Below, one piece after another: positions 39,111 to 49,379 of a stretch of DNA of 50,000 nt (position 1 is its first letter; each line of letters begins with the position of its first letter). Where the stretch lies: NCBI GenBank assembly GCA_009760855.2, contig WPIO01000068.1:1482501-1532500 (forward strand). The letters run 5' to 3'. The notes beneath the pieces are model-generated. The model did no database searches, was not told the DNA's origin, and worked only from the letters and a program-made list of their open reading frames with translations. A program made the position numbers and the translations under genes. The stretch is from Cristatella mucedo. Taxonomy: Eukaryota > Bryozoa > Phylactolaemata > Cristatellidae.

Positions 39111-40570
39111 TGTCCCCCATTCACTGGGATGGCGCCGTTGGCTTGCACGATGCTTGCGCATTTATTCTATTGACCTTAGAAAGCAAGCGAGCGACTTTCG
39201 ACCCTCGTGGCCACAGCGTTTGGGCACAGCCACATGAGGTCCACACTCTCAGGTCCAGCAGCAGCAGGCTCAAATTGACCGGCGCGAAGTAGCTGCAGCT
39301 CCTGCTTCGGGACAGCAGCAGCCGACGACGCAAACACCGAGGCTTCCCGATGTTTGTCGCTGCCATCTTTGACGACCATTGACCTTGCACGAATATACAC
39401 CGTCGGTGCTTCCTTCCGGAAGCAGAGGCAGATTCGCGCTCCTTTCGGACGAGCCGACGCGACACTCGTCTCGACCTCAGTTCCAGTTGAGTAGCTAACT
39501 CACAAAGTCACAACTGACCAAAGTCACAGCACGACTCTCTCGTTCCAATATCAAATGCAGCGCCATAGAGCACTGCTGCAAGCAATGCTGTCCTTTAACC
39601 GTCCACAGCTGCACAGTCTCCGGCGATTCACTATTGCAGACGAAACTTGCATATCGCCTCGATGGCTGCTAGCAAACACATGCAGAGTGCTTCAGCAAAG
39701 GTACATTTCCAGCACCACTCGGCGCCGGCACAAAATGACGACGGTCACGAACAGCAGCGCACCAGTAGAAAATGGTGGCAATCTCGTCGGCCGATCCGCC
39801 AGCTGAGAAATCCTAATCCGCTTGCTTTCAGACTCTACTTTCACGCTGCTGCCTCCTCGAAGCTTTCCGTACAAGTAGCCGAGCCGCTCGCGCTCAGTCG
39901 TGGCCGTGCGCATCCCCCGTCTGAGCTCGGCAGCGCTGCTTCGTCGCTCTGCCCCTTTAAAAAGTCTACGAGCAGCAGCTCTAGTTTGGCTTGCCGGCCA
40001 TTTGACGCAGTGCGATGAGCTCTTCAAAACGCCTCGACGCACCGCTCACCTGCCACAGCCGGCCTGATACCATTTATTTTCTTTTTTTGGCACACCGGGA
40101 AACTACGGAAATGTCATCCATTGATATCCATGACGTTAATAACGGTCCTTCACTCGGTAGCGGTTTTGGTGGCATTTCAAATTTAGCTCGCGAATTCAAG
40201 GATGTACCCGATGCATCCTTGATGATGCAGGACGACGCCAGTTTGCTGAAGCGCTGGATCTGCATACTCACTTCGCATTGCTAGATTACTTAGCATCCTC
40301 GAGACGGAGCGCAGGAAGAAAATGTATTTACTTCTGCATTGGGGAGTGCAATGGGCATGGGCCGACTGGATTGCCTCTCCTTTGCACTTTGCTTCCTAAT
40401 ATTACGCGAACACCACGTTGCTGTGCTGCACTCTACTGGTAAAGTAGGCCGGCGCCTGGACCTCTGCGGCGGCGGTCGATCTAAGAGATCGCGAGCGCTA
40501 GCTGGACGCGCCGCAGTTCGTGCTCGACTCAGCTGTCTAATCTGAGCTCATCTCAGCCCATCAGACATGA
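39111..40570. other. No confident gene
   Basis: Several frames up to 123 codons overlap on both strands. A plus frame at 40015-40284 includes MSSIDIHDVNNGPSLGSGFG and has less biased composition than most, but no family likeness. Confidence 0.25.
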
Positions 40571-40591
40571 TTTGATGAATTTGCTAACGCG

Positions 40592-40785
<194 letters not shown>

Positions 40786-40919
40786 GGTTTGCACACCAAG
40801 AAAGAGTCTCCCTTCCTCCCCCAGAGCGACTTCAGTGCAACTCGCAACTTCACCCTTTCCTCAACTGCATCGGAATGGCCAACTGCGCACGCCTCTGAAC
40901 CCGCTCGTGGCACTAGCCG

Positions 40920-41065
40920 AAGCAATTTGGCTGAGGGGTCAGGGTGTCCGCCTCTGACGACCGAGGTCGTGGGCTCAAGCCTCGAGGCATACCCATACGC
41001 AACGTGCCTGGATAGAGGTTGCATTCTCTTGAAGCAGTATATGCAAACGAATCGTGCATTCTGCT
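40920..41065 (+). mobile_element. SINE family 2, diverged copy
   Basis: TTTGGCTGAGGGGTCAGGGT stands for the A-box, GACCGAGGTCGTGGGCTCAA for the B-box region, and GATAGAGGTTGCATTCTCTT for the terminus. The order is intact but mutations are many. Confidence 0.7.
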
Positions 41066-42015
41066 TTTATATTACTCACTGACCGACCGAAGTTAGTCAC
41101 TCGTCCCGACTCGCCTCCGCGAAGGGCAGCCGCTTGCTAGAAAGTGGAGACGAGTATCAGTCGTACCGATTGGTCTCTATCTCTCGCACCAGGCCACTGA
41201 AACCGACTGGCCGCCGCCGCCGCCTCATCCTCCTTGCCGGTATCCTCAGATGACTTTTAGTTTCAGATACGATCACGCTGCGGTTAGCCACCTGGGCAGA
41301 TACAATCGCAAGCCGGGTGTGCTGCTAAAGCACATCATCTGCAATGGCAGCTTGTAAGCAGCAGCCCACGTTACAAACCGACTGCAATGGCTTCCACGTC
41401 GTGAAAGAACTAGGCCGCAAACACAGCGCCCGTAGCAGTGCTCGTACGGAAGCGACGCTCGACAAATACCGGCAAAGCCTTAGAATCCCGGCTAGTGACC
41501 TGTAAGTGTTCCTCAAAAAAAAACAATATGTATATCGATTAGATAAATGTATTAATAAATGAATTATCAAACTTAATATAAATTAATATAAAATTAACAT
41601 AAATGAATACGGAAAGTTCACGCCTATAGCGCAGAGAAGTCTATTACTATGCGACGAGGGCTTCCGCTGTAGCTTCCATTACGAGCCACGGCGCACAGCA
41701 ACTGACGAACGGTCTCCACAGTGCCTCACAACTGACCTCTGACCCGAAGTTTAGAGTGAACCTTCCGCCTGGCTCAAAGACTCGAGCTCAACCTCCGCAG
41801 CATAACTGACTGCTTACTACATGACTTCGGCTTTAATGCCGCCACACCGTGGTTTTATCACTTAACAACATTTCTACGCATTCATTATTCAGGAAGTGCG
41901 ATTAATAAGTATCTCGTCATTCATAATCTGACTTATCCAGCCTGCCGACGTTTCAGTAGGCTGCTAGTTTTCGGGAACACACTGTGAAGCACTTCATGAA
42001 AGCGATATACTTGCA
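41066..42015. other. No recognisable gene; one AT-rich tandem patch
   Basis: AATATAAATTAATATAAAAT-type units at 41572-41605 form a short AT-rich repeat. Nothing else recognised. Confidence 0.4.
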
Positions 42016-42019
42016 TAGC

Positions 42020-43275
42020 ACTCCCAGAGAAACATATTTCTATCTAGGCACTTTGCATTTGCTTTTAAGTAACCGTGCCAATATGGTTAGTGTTAGCATG
42101 TACAGTACCGGCCTGCATATGCTTGTAAAGGACATTCTAGTGAAAAACCCTTGAAGTCGGTACGCTGCTTGATGGGAAGCCGGTGCAGGTCGGGAAAAAG
42201 TGGAGCAACGAAGACAGACTAGCCTGGCTGCAGAGTTTTGCACCAACTTTAAGGGCCTGGTTGCACTGGCCAGAAGACCTGCATGTAGTGAATAACAAAA
42301 GTCGAGAGGTTATATCAAAGTGAATGGACCAACTTGGATGTGGTATCCTTGTTCACGCATGCCCGAGTATTCCCAATGGTCCATAGCTGAAAGCAAGCAG
42401 ACTTGACTGTGGATCTGATGCGGTTGTCTTGAGAAAGATCACTTGGGAATCACTTGGGATCACTTTGGAACAGGACATCTAGATTGTGTATACATTCTAC
42501 TGGAGATATGCTAGTCGAGTCGCTTTTGGGAGTTTAGGTTTCCAATTTCTGAGTCAAACTAGGTTTTCCATAACTATTAGCAAGTCGGTTTTTTCTAAAT
42601 TTATTTTTAGACAAATTGCCGCCATTCGCAGAGGTTGGGCCTCGATCTTCATTCAAGGGGAAAGACCCGCAATTATTAAAGGTTCAACGCAAAAGTAGTG
42701 TCTATATTTGACAGACACTCGCATGTTTCTAATCAACTGTAAGTAGGAAAATTATTTTGTCGTTGGCGATGGCTGGGGACGCAGATATAGTAGGCACCTC
42801 AGGTCACCACCCCATAGCTCTGGGGGGGGGGAATGCCTCCTGCCCACCACCTTGCTCTGCCACCGGCCATTCTCGTATGGATGTCAGCAATACGTGCAGA
42901 GAGTGAGTTGAGAAAGTTTGACGTAATGTAAGGCTTAGAGAGGTCCGAGTATGGGCACAGCTGTATGTCATCAGCATAGACGTGAAAGCCTAGAATGTGC
43001 TTGGCGATTAGATCGGAAAGAGGAAGAGCATAAATTGTGATACGATCCAGACTAAGCGGGGAGCCCTGAGGTACCATCGCACTTGAGAGGCTCAATCGGA
43101 TGACCTATGGCCCGCTGACGTCAAAGGTCTTTATTCCTTCACTAAGATAGGACTTGGACCGTTGCAATGCAGTACCAGCGATGCCTAGGCAAGATGAGAG
43201 GCACTTGAGAAAGACTCGGCGATCAATAGTATTGTACGCTGCCAAAAGATAAGGCAAAACAAGCGGAGAGGCTTT
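42020..43275 (-). mobile_element. LINE family A, degenerate, split by a DNA transposon
   Basis: The first part (42020-42627) matches 2280-3195: AGTCGGTACGCTGCTTGATG, GACTAGCCTGGCTGCAGAGT, GACTTGACTGTGGATCTGAT and CTGGAGATATGCTAG. The second part (42873-43275) resumes exactly with TATGGATGTCAGCAATACGT and continues through the motif C region (FHVYADDIQLCPY) and motif A (YNTIDRRVFLKCLSSCLGIA). The intervening 237 bases are a separate element. Confidence 0.8.
42628..42864. mobile_element. Small hAT-like element inserted in the LINE
   Basis: The insert begins GCAGAGGTTGGG and ends TGCTCTGCCACC, imperfectly inverted. It is flanked by CGCCATTC (42620-42627) and GGCCATTC (42865-42872), 7 of 8 bases the same, as expected for an 8-bp hAT duplication. 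Inside, GGGGAAAGACCCGCAATTAT also occurs in similar form at 43570-43620. It contains a G10 run and no coding capacity. Confidence 0.72.
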
Positions 43276-43490
43276 GAATTCGACCCATTTGAATTCATAG
43301 CTATCTTCCGGCTGTTTGGAAGATGAGAAGGCTATCGTCCATCTTGTTGCAAGCTCAAGGTAGTAGTCCGCCCACTGTATTCGCTGCATCGGACTCGTTT
43401 GTCCATTTCAGATCACGGTAGCAGTGTAAAAGCGACAATTTAAAACGAGAACTTTTTCTATGCGGAGCTGGCACGCATTTAGGCACATTT
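43276..43490. other. Unassigned DNA between LINE and DNA transposon
   Basis: LINE similarity fades after about 43275. No other feature recognised. Confidence 0.3.
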
Positions 43491-43491
43491 A

Positions 43492-43806
43492 GTGGCGGAG
43501 CCAGGATTTTCATCTGGGAAGGCAAAGAGCTACGTACGTACGTACGTACACACAAATACATTTAATGTTGGGGAAAGACCCTTAAAATATTCGTGTGGGC
43601 CGGGCCGAACCTGCAATTAATAAAAAGAAAATATCACTTGCAATCGAGTTTTTATTTTGACACGAACTCGGCGGTTGGTCATAGAGTTGAATTAGGACAC
43701 AATTGCATCTTTGGCTGTGGCATTAGGAGTAGGGGGCGGGCCAGGTCGCTGTCCCGCTGTACGGGGGTGGCAACTGCCCCCCTCTATACCCTCTAGCTCC
43801 GCTACT
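43492..43806. mobile_element. Small terminal-inverted-repeat element, relative of 42628-42864
   Basis: The left end AGTGGCGGAGCCAG and the complement of the right end AGTAGCGGAGCTAG agree at 12 of 14 bases. A shared internal GGGGAAAGACCC block links it to the insert at 42628. An ACGT tandem run lies at 43530-43548. No clear target duplication remains and no transposase is present. Confidence 0.62.
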
Positions 43807-44065
43807 CTGCAGGCGGGCGATTATTAGATGGAATCTCGTTAGGCGGAGTTAGGAAGAAGGGTGTGACATAAGGCAATTGGCAGTCTACACCGGAATGGTT
43901 GCAACGATGACTCATAGGTCGGCGATTGAATGCGTCCAACAGCCACCCGTCCACTATTATTTCGTTGGTTGCAATCGAGCAGTGGCGCCGCGTAGTGTTT
44001 GCGAATTTCCAACATCCATAGCAGTCATTGGATATTGGAGTTCGAGGCCAGAACAAGGGATAGTA
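43807..44065. other. No recognisable gene or repeat
   Basis: Overlapping short frames on both strands without family features. Confidence 0.3.
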
Positions 44066-44071
44066 TTGTTT

Positions 44072-44275
44072 GCCGAGCTGGTTTGGCCCAGTAGTCAAGG
44101 CGTTCGCTTTAAACTTCCATGGTCAAGGTGAATGCATTTCGTGATCGAGGTCCTGTGCTCGAGCCTGTTGACATATGTGAAGAGCCCGAATAGAGAATCG
44201 AGGATCTTTTTTGAGATCTCTTAGGGGGCTAAACAAGATGAAATAAATTATCATTACATTGCTATTACCATTCGT
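44072..44275 (+). mobile_element. SINE family 2, long subfamily
   Basis: GCCGAGCTGGTTTGGCCCAG, ATGGTCAAGGTGAATGCATT, GTGCTCGAGCCTGTTGACAT and GATCTCTTAGGGGGCTAAAC. The region before the terminus is partly duplicated (GAGGATC and GAGATCTC). Confidence 0.82.
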
Positions 44276-44311
44276 TGCTGAAAAATAGACTTATATAGGT
44301 TACGGATGTAT

Positions 44312-44410
44312 AATGCAGTATATCTCCGTTTGAAACTCCACAAATACTACATAGGTGTTACGCAGGAGTGTTTTCTATAGCGCCTTGAGACTCGGTCCCA
44401 GAGAAGAAAC
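44312..44410 (-). mobile_element. LINE family B 3' fragment
   Basis: AATGCAGTATATCTCCGTTT, AACTCCACAAATACTACATA and GGTGTTACGCAGGAGTG follow the complement of 23500-23590. Very short. Confidence 0.6.
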
Positions 44411-44675
44411 AGGAGGACCTGCAGATCGCATTACAGCTGAACTGCCAGCATTAGTTGGACGTGCCACTCATCGATTTTCATTTAGGCAAGGATCAGTGCT
44501 TGGGCGTTGTCCGGTGCGGTGACAAAGCTCCATGTCACATTCTGCCGCTAGACGATATCGGAGAAGACTGGCCTTTTGTTTCGCGAGCTCTATGTTTCCT
44601 CGGAGACCCCTCTCTACGTCTTGGGGAAGTGCCTTATTCCGGGTTTTTGCGATGTCTCAGTGACCTCTACTCAAG
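44411..44675. other. Unassigned DNA with an unbiased 74-codon frame
   Basis: The plus frame 44455-44679 (MDVPLIDFHLGKDQCLGVVR...) has a varied composition, but I recognise no family and see no splice signal that supports it. Confidence 0.2.
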
Positions 44676-44677
44676 AT

Positions 44678-44752
44678 GACTCGCAGTAGAAGTAGAATGA
44701 CTGTCAGCAGACTGACTGTCAGCAGAATGACTTCCAGTGGAATGACTTTTCA
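44678..44752 (+). repeat. 15-bp tandem repeat
   Basis: Units of the type AGTAGAATGACTGTC / AGCAGACTGACTGTC occur about five times. In one frame they read SRMTV, SRLTV, SRMTS, SGMTF. Confidence 0.8.
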
Positions 44753-44889
44753 AATTTTCGAATGCAAAACAGTGATCTTCGCGCTCGTGCACGTCGACCA
44801 ACTTCGTGCGGCTGCAAACCTGCTGCGGCTACGAAATCGGCGAGAGTCGTCGAAGCGAATGAACCGGACCTGCCGTTCCGATTCGAAGT

Positions 44890-45455
44890 AACCTAGTTGC
44901 TGTTCACTGCGCTTCGACTGTGAGTCGCGCGGTGAGTGCGCACATCGGAGAAATGCGGGCTCTGAACGCAGACGCGGGCGGATCGCTCGCGGAATACTGC
45001 TCGCAACGAGCCCGACAGTCGAAGTCGCGACGACGGCGGCCGTGCAAGGAGGAGCAAGGAAGAGCGTCTGCTCTTCCTTCCTTCTGTGCGCTTTGCTCTT
45101 TGCTGTTGCGTCTTTGCTGTTGCTCTGTGTTCGGCGTAGCTTCGCTCACCTCGGCTCTGCGCCCACAAGTAGCAGCGCTGACTCAGCGCGGCGGCTCTCG
45201 CGGCTTCGCCGACGACCGTTCGTCGCGCGTCGGCGGCCAAGATTAGCGCCGCGACGAGCGCTTTGTTTGCTTGCGGCCCCATCGTCCGGTCGTGGGGGCC
45301 GCTACGCCTCATTCGTAATGCTAGCACGCTGCGCCAAGTCGCGCGAGTCACAAGATCAGTCGAATCGCGGGTTCCCGCCAGCCAGCCGCCGCCGCGTCTC
45401 CGGCGTCCAACTAATTGCAGAGCAACGGCGGGTGTACGGGGTGGGGGGGGGGGGG
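44890..45455. promoter_or_regulatory. CpG-rich island
   Basis: High CpG with overlapping frames on both strands (up to 190 codons, minus). No convincing ATG-plus-donor pair apart from GTGAGT at 44932. It ends in a G14 run at 45440-45454. Probable promoter-type island of unknown direction. Confidence 0.3.
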
Positions 45456-45865
45456 AGCTCAGCACGCGTGGGCAATGCCCACGAAGGCTCCCAAACAGGC
45501 TACACTGGTTGGCACCGGTAAAGCCCTCTTAGATGACGCTGGTTCTATTGTGCCGCGCTCTTACACGAGAACAGAAATTGATGGGCACACATGCTGCACA
45601 CCCACCACGGAACCGCGGTAGAATTAGGCTACAGTAATTTAACTCGGGAAGATACTCTGTAAATTGCGACGGCGCAAGCCGCATGTGTGGGCTGTAAGGA
45701 ACATAATCGAAGGGCCAATAAAACATGCGCTGCACTGCGCGTGACTCAGAACGCTTCCGCTACATTGTGAAGGCAGCCGACTGCCGACAGCTGAACATGC
45801 TCCCTTTCCCGCAAGCATGTAGCGATAGCACAGAGTTAAGGCTGGCAAAATCTGACAGAGTAGGT
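45456..45865. other. No recognisable gene or repeat
   Basis: Short frames only. Confidence 0.35.
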
Positions 45866-45872
45866 TATTTTT

Positions 45873-46785
45873 ATAATAATAATAATAATATAATAATAAT
45901 GCACTTGATAAAGCGCCCTCGGAGCACAAAAATCTCTTCCTAGGCGCTATAAATTTGCTGCAAAGGGAAACGCGATTGAATCGTGAGTAATATCATGCTT
46001 GATAAGCAACATGAACAACGTGATTAGGGGTGACATGCACAGGGTCAGCATGCAAATGTGTTTAGTGGCAGCATGCAAATGTGTTTAGTGGCATGCCCAG
46101 TGTCAGCACGCATAAGCATATGAAGGATGAATCACAGGGACCCACTAAATGCTGTCCTAAATGGGTGTGTTTTAAAGTTCTTTTTAAATGTTAATTTAAT
46201 TGTGGTCAGGTCAGGGGATGTTCTGACGCAGGTCGGGAGGGAGTTCCAGGCTTTGGGAGCATACGAACTAAATGCTCGGTCTCCAAAGGATTTGAGGTTT
46301 GTACGAGGTAGTGGTAAACTGTTGGATTCCGAAAAGCGGGTGGTACGATGCTTGGACTGATGGGGGAGTATGTCGGAGAGATAGGCTGGAGCCATAGAAT
46401 GAAGTGACCTAAGTGTGAGCGACAAAACCTTGTAGTCGATCCGTTGCTTGACTGGTAGGCAGTGCAGGTCGGCGAGAAGTGGTGTGATGTGGCAACTGCG
46501 ACGCTCACGACAGACAAGCCTAGCTGCAGAGTTTTGCACAAGCTGTAATTGCCAGATTGCACATGCCGGTAGGCCAGCAAGCAGCGAGTTACAGAAGTCA
46601 AGTCGGGATGTCACAAATGCATGGACCAACTTGGACGTGGTATCCTTATCTAAACAAGCCCAAATTTTTAGCAATTTTATGTAGCTGGAAATAGGCATAT
46701 TTGACTGTGGAGCTGACGTGGTCGTCTAACGAGAGGTCACTTTGGAACATGACGCCTAGATTTTGAGCTGATTCAATTTTTCAGT
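45873..46785 (-). mobile_element. LINE family A, 5'-truncated, well-kept 3' end
   Basis: Reading minus, the C-terminal domain is open for 188 codons (46132-46698): ACLDKDTTSKLVHAFVTSRL, DFCNSLLAGLPACAIWQLQL, SAARLVCRERRSCHITPLLA, SFGDRAFSSYAPKAWNSLPT, then FRTAFSGSL. The 3' UTR and an ATT/ATA tail at 45875-45900 follow. A 17-19 bp segment is duplicated at 46060-46095. The 5' cut at about 46785 removes the reverse transcriptase and endonuclease. It is the youngest-looking copy in the window. Confidence 0.9.
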
Positions 46786-46839
46786 TCGTAATGCCCCCTC
46801 CCCGCAATTGCGAAGCACGCGGCAACTATAGCTCGTCGG

Positions 46840-46968
46840 CGTCATTAGTATTTGACGACTGAGGTCGTGAGCTCAAGCCCCGAAGCATACAATTGGTGAA
46901 GCGCCTTAATAGAGATTAAGTTCTCTTTAGGGTGCTAAACAAATGAGTTATGTTATTATTACATTATT
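46840..46968 (+). mobile_element. SINE family 2, head-truncated
   Basis: The A-box is missing. GACTGAGGTCGTGAGCTCAA, GTGAAGCGCCTTAATAGAGA, TTAAGTTCTCTTTAGGGTGC and ATGAGTTATGTTATTATTAC are present. The ATT-type ending is like the LINE tail. Confidence 0.82.
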
Positions 46969-47168
46969 AGTATAGCGCGGCAAGAATAAGAATGCGTAGC
47001 TGACTTATTCTTCCGCGAAATCCGTGTGATCGCATTCTTTCCCCAGTACCTCAAACTCTACTTACGCTAGAGTAAGTGCAACTAAAATCCCCAGTCAGGT
47101 AGGAGATTTAAGGAAATGTGACCAGTCAAACAAAGCGAATGCAATCTGAAGCGTAGATCATGGAGTGA

Positions 47169-47169
<1 letters not shown>

Positions 47170-47257
<88 letters not shown>

Positions 47258-47377
47258 GGAGAGAAAGGTAAGGAGGCAGCGAGTGAGAGGAGAGAAAAAG
47301 ATTGATGGATATAGCGAGAGTGAGAGCATGAGCGAGAGAGCGAGAGAGCAACATTAGAGAGCGCATGCAAGAAAGAC

Positions 47378-47430
<53 letters not shown>
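47170..47430. repeat. Two (GA)n microsatellites with a purine-rich link
   Basis: A GA run of about 85 bases at 47170-47256, an irregular GAGCGAGAG segment, and a second GA run at 47380-47428. Confidence 0.96.
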
Positions 47431-47432
47431 GA

Positions 47433-47520
47433 GTGTGTCAGTGTTTGTGTGTGTGTGTGTGTGTGCGTGTGTGTGTGTGCGTGCACGTGTGCGTGTGTGT
47501 GTGTGCGCGCGCGCGCGTGC
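47433..47520. repeat. (GT)n / (GC)n microsatellite
   Basis: GTGTGT runs with GC and CA substitutions, ending in a GCGCGCGCGC stretch, all potential Z-DNA. Confidence 0.95.
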
Positions 47521-48180
47521 GGTAGCAATTCAGAATAAACATATAGAGAACGACTGGAAGGTACAGGCAGTGGAAGAAAGAAAGACGCGTTAACTCGAGC
47601 GGCGACACCAGTGTGCGGTTGGTCTGCTGCTGCGGCCATTCAACGAAATAAAAAGAAAAGCATTTTCAAAATTGCACATGTTCAATTTTAAATATATTCA
47701 AACAGTTTCTCTATCATAACTTCAAGCATCAGTTACGCCATTAATAACGTGCCGGAGTTGGGCGAGGGTGAGGATAGGTTGAGGCGATGTCGACGTCTAG
47801 CCACAGCGGGTCCATTAGTGCTCGTGTTGCGGACGATTTTTTCCGGGGGTCGTCCGCGCTTCGAGCAAGGTTCGCGGTACGCCCGTTGCTCTGACATCGG
47901 AACCCCTGTGTTTTACCGCAATGTCAAATTCATACTCCATTCAGAATGTGCCATCTTGACCGCAGATCCTTCACTTTAACGTCCGATCCTGATGTTTGAA
48001 CTGAAGGCCGTCCACTACCGAGTCGCTAGCGCCGTAGTCGGTCTGCGTGTGTCTTGCTGCACTCTCTCCTGCGCTCTTCGTCAGCCGCGTACTGCCGGCT
48101 ACTGTCTATAGTCTATGCTGCCGATCTCTACCGCGAGCGCGACGATTGATGATTTTCCAGGTGCGCGCATTCTGATAAGC
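47521..48180. other. No confident gene; upstream DNA of the 48220 candidate
   Basis: Composition rises in G+C toward 48000-48200. GAGAAGATGGCGCCTAA at 48181 resembles a YY1-type promoter motif. Confidence 0.3.
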
Positions 48181-48219
48181 GAGAAGATGGCGCCTAATTA
48201 GACGGCCGCCAAGCAATTA

Positions 48220-48254
48220 ATGCTGGAACAAAATGGGAACGAGGGCTACTACTT
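48220..48254 (+). CDS. Candidate first coding exon of a 3'-edge gene
   Basis: ATG at 48220 opens 11 codons (MLEQNGNEGYY) plus two bases, ending before a perfect donor GTAAGT (48255-48260). It lies 35 bases after an ATGGCGCC motif in a locally CpG-enriched region. The intron phase (2) matches that needed by the candidate exon at 49203. The start context is weak. Confidence 0.3.
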
Positions 48255-48884
48255 GTAAGTTCAACGATTCGCATCTCGCGTCTGGTCGAGATAGTGGCAG
48301 TTCGTGCTGGCGCTGGCTGCTGTTAACGTGTCGCCCGAGAGCCGAGCGTGGCGCCCGTATAGCGAGCGCTTCGGCTGGTGATCACCCACTGTATGGGCAA
48401 TGCTGACTGAAATCTTGGTCTAAGCTTATGGAGCTGTCGTATGCGAATATGGCTTCTGGTCTGATGAGACTTACCTGTAAGTCTAGCGGTCTTTGAACCG
48501 CTCAGCCTGCTTAGGCTGACTGTCGGCCGGCTCCACAAGAAGCCTGTCGTCGTCGACTCACTCTGTTTCATTCGTTGCAGTCAACGCCAAGATCAGAACC
48601 TTAAAAGACTATTATCATCAAATCATCAACTTCGCGATCCCAGCGACCTCTGGTTCAGACGTTGCAAATACGATGAAGTACTTCACCCATACCCTACTAA
48701 GGTGCAGCGAGCAAGTCGAGGGCAAGACGATGTTTTTATTCGGGAGCCATACAGGCTCTGCACTCTCTGCGTTCTATCTATTTTTATTAAGTGCCGTGCT
48801 GGCAGCCGAGCGAGTAATGTCTGCGCTGGCCATGGGCGGGAGAGCAGCTACCGGCATATCTGTAGCATCATAGTGCTTCTGTAG

Positions 48885-48911
48885 CTGCCTCTCTCTGTCT
48901 CTCTCTCCTTG

Positions 48912-48944
<33 letters not shown>

Positions 48945-49107
48945 TTGTCTCCCTCTGTCTCTCTGTCTGTCTGTCTCTGTTTCTCTGTCTCTCTGTCTCT
49001 CTCTCTCTCTCTCTTTGTCTCTCTGTCTCTCTCTCTCTTTCTTTGTCTCTGTCTCTCTCTGTCTCTGTCTCTTTCTTTGTCTCTGTCTCTCTGTCTCTGT
49101 CTCTCTG
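48885..49107. repeat. (CT)n / (CTGT)n compound microsatellite
   Basis: CTCTGTCTCTCTGTCTCTGT-type repeats across about 220 bases. It would be inside the intron of the candidate gene. Long Ser-Leu frames over it are repeat effects. Confidence 0.96.
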
Positions 49108-49202
49108 ACGGCTTTTACCCATCGCTCGTCGTGGTATCTTCAGCATTCGCCATCATTACCGTTGTGCGGAAGTCCCCCGCATCCCATCTTTTCGTCGTGC
49201 AG

Positions 49203-49366
49203 CATCATCAAAGATGTGCAGCAAATACCGGGTGAGATATTCTATGGAATGCAGCCCAAAGACCAGACCTACCTCACAAAGTTCCCCAACCTTAACTACA
49301 CCGAGCTGTGCTCGACTGTCGTCCGCTTTCTCGACGTCATTCATCTGGTGTCATCTGGACTCACGG
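49203..49366 (+). CDS. Candidate internal coding exon, unknown family
   Basis: CCCATCTTTTCGTCGTGCAG (to 49202) is a good acceptor, and GGACTCACGG followed by GTAAGC at 49367 a good donor. The 164-base interval is open in the frame that phase requires: one base, then IIKDVQQIPGEIFYGMQPKD, QTYLTKFPNLNYTELCSTVV and RFLDVIHLVSSGLT. Composition is ordinary globular protein, unlike the repeat-derived frames around it. I do not recognise the family. It joins in frame to the exon at 48220-48254. Confidence 0.4.
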
Positions 49367-49379
49367 GTAAGCATTTCTT

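Noticed and set aside
48480-48571. Minus-strand exon with ATG at 48571 and a strong AG/GTAAGT donor near 48477
   Set aside because: It lies within the proposed intron of the plus-strand candidate gene, has no CpG island or promoter motif of its own, and the peptide is Ser/Thr/Arg-rich and unrecognised. Kept only as a note.
48581-48701. Plus-strand exon after GTTGCAG with donor AAG/GTGCAG
   Set aside because: Both of two frames are open, so coding choice is unclear, and its end phase does not match the exon at 49203.
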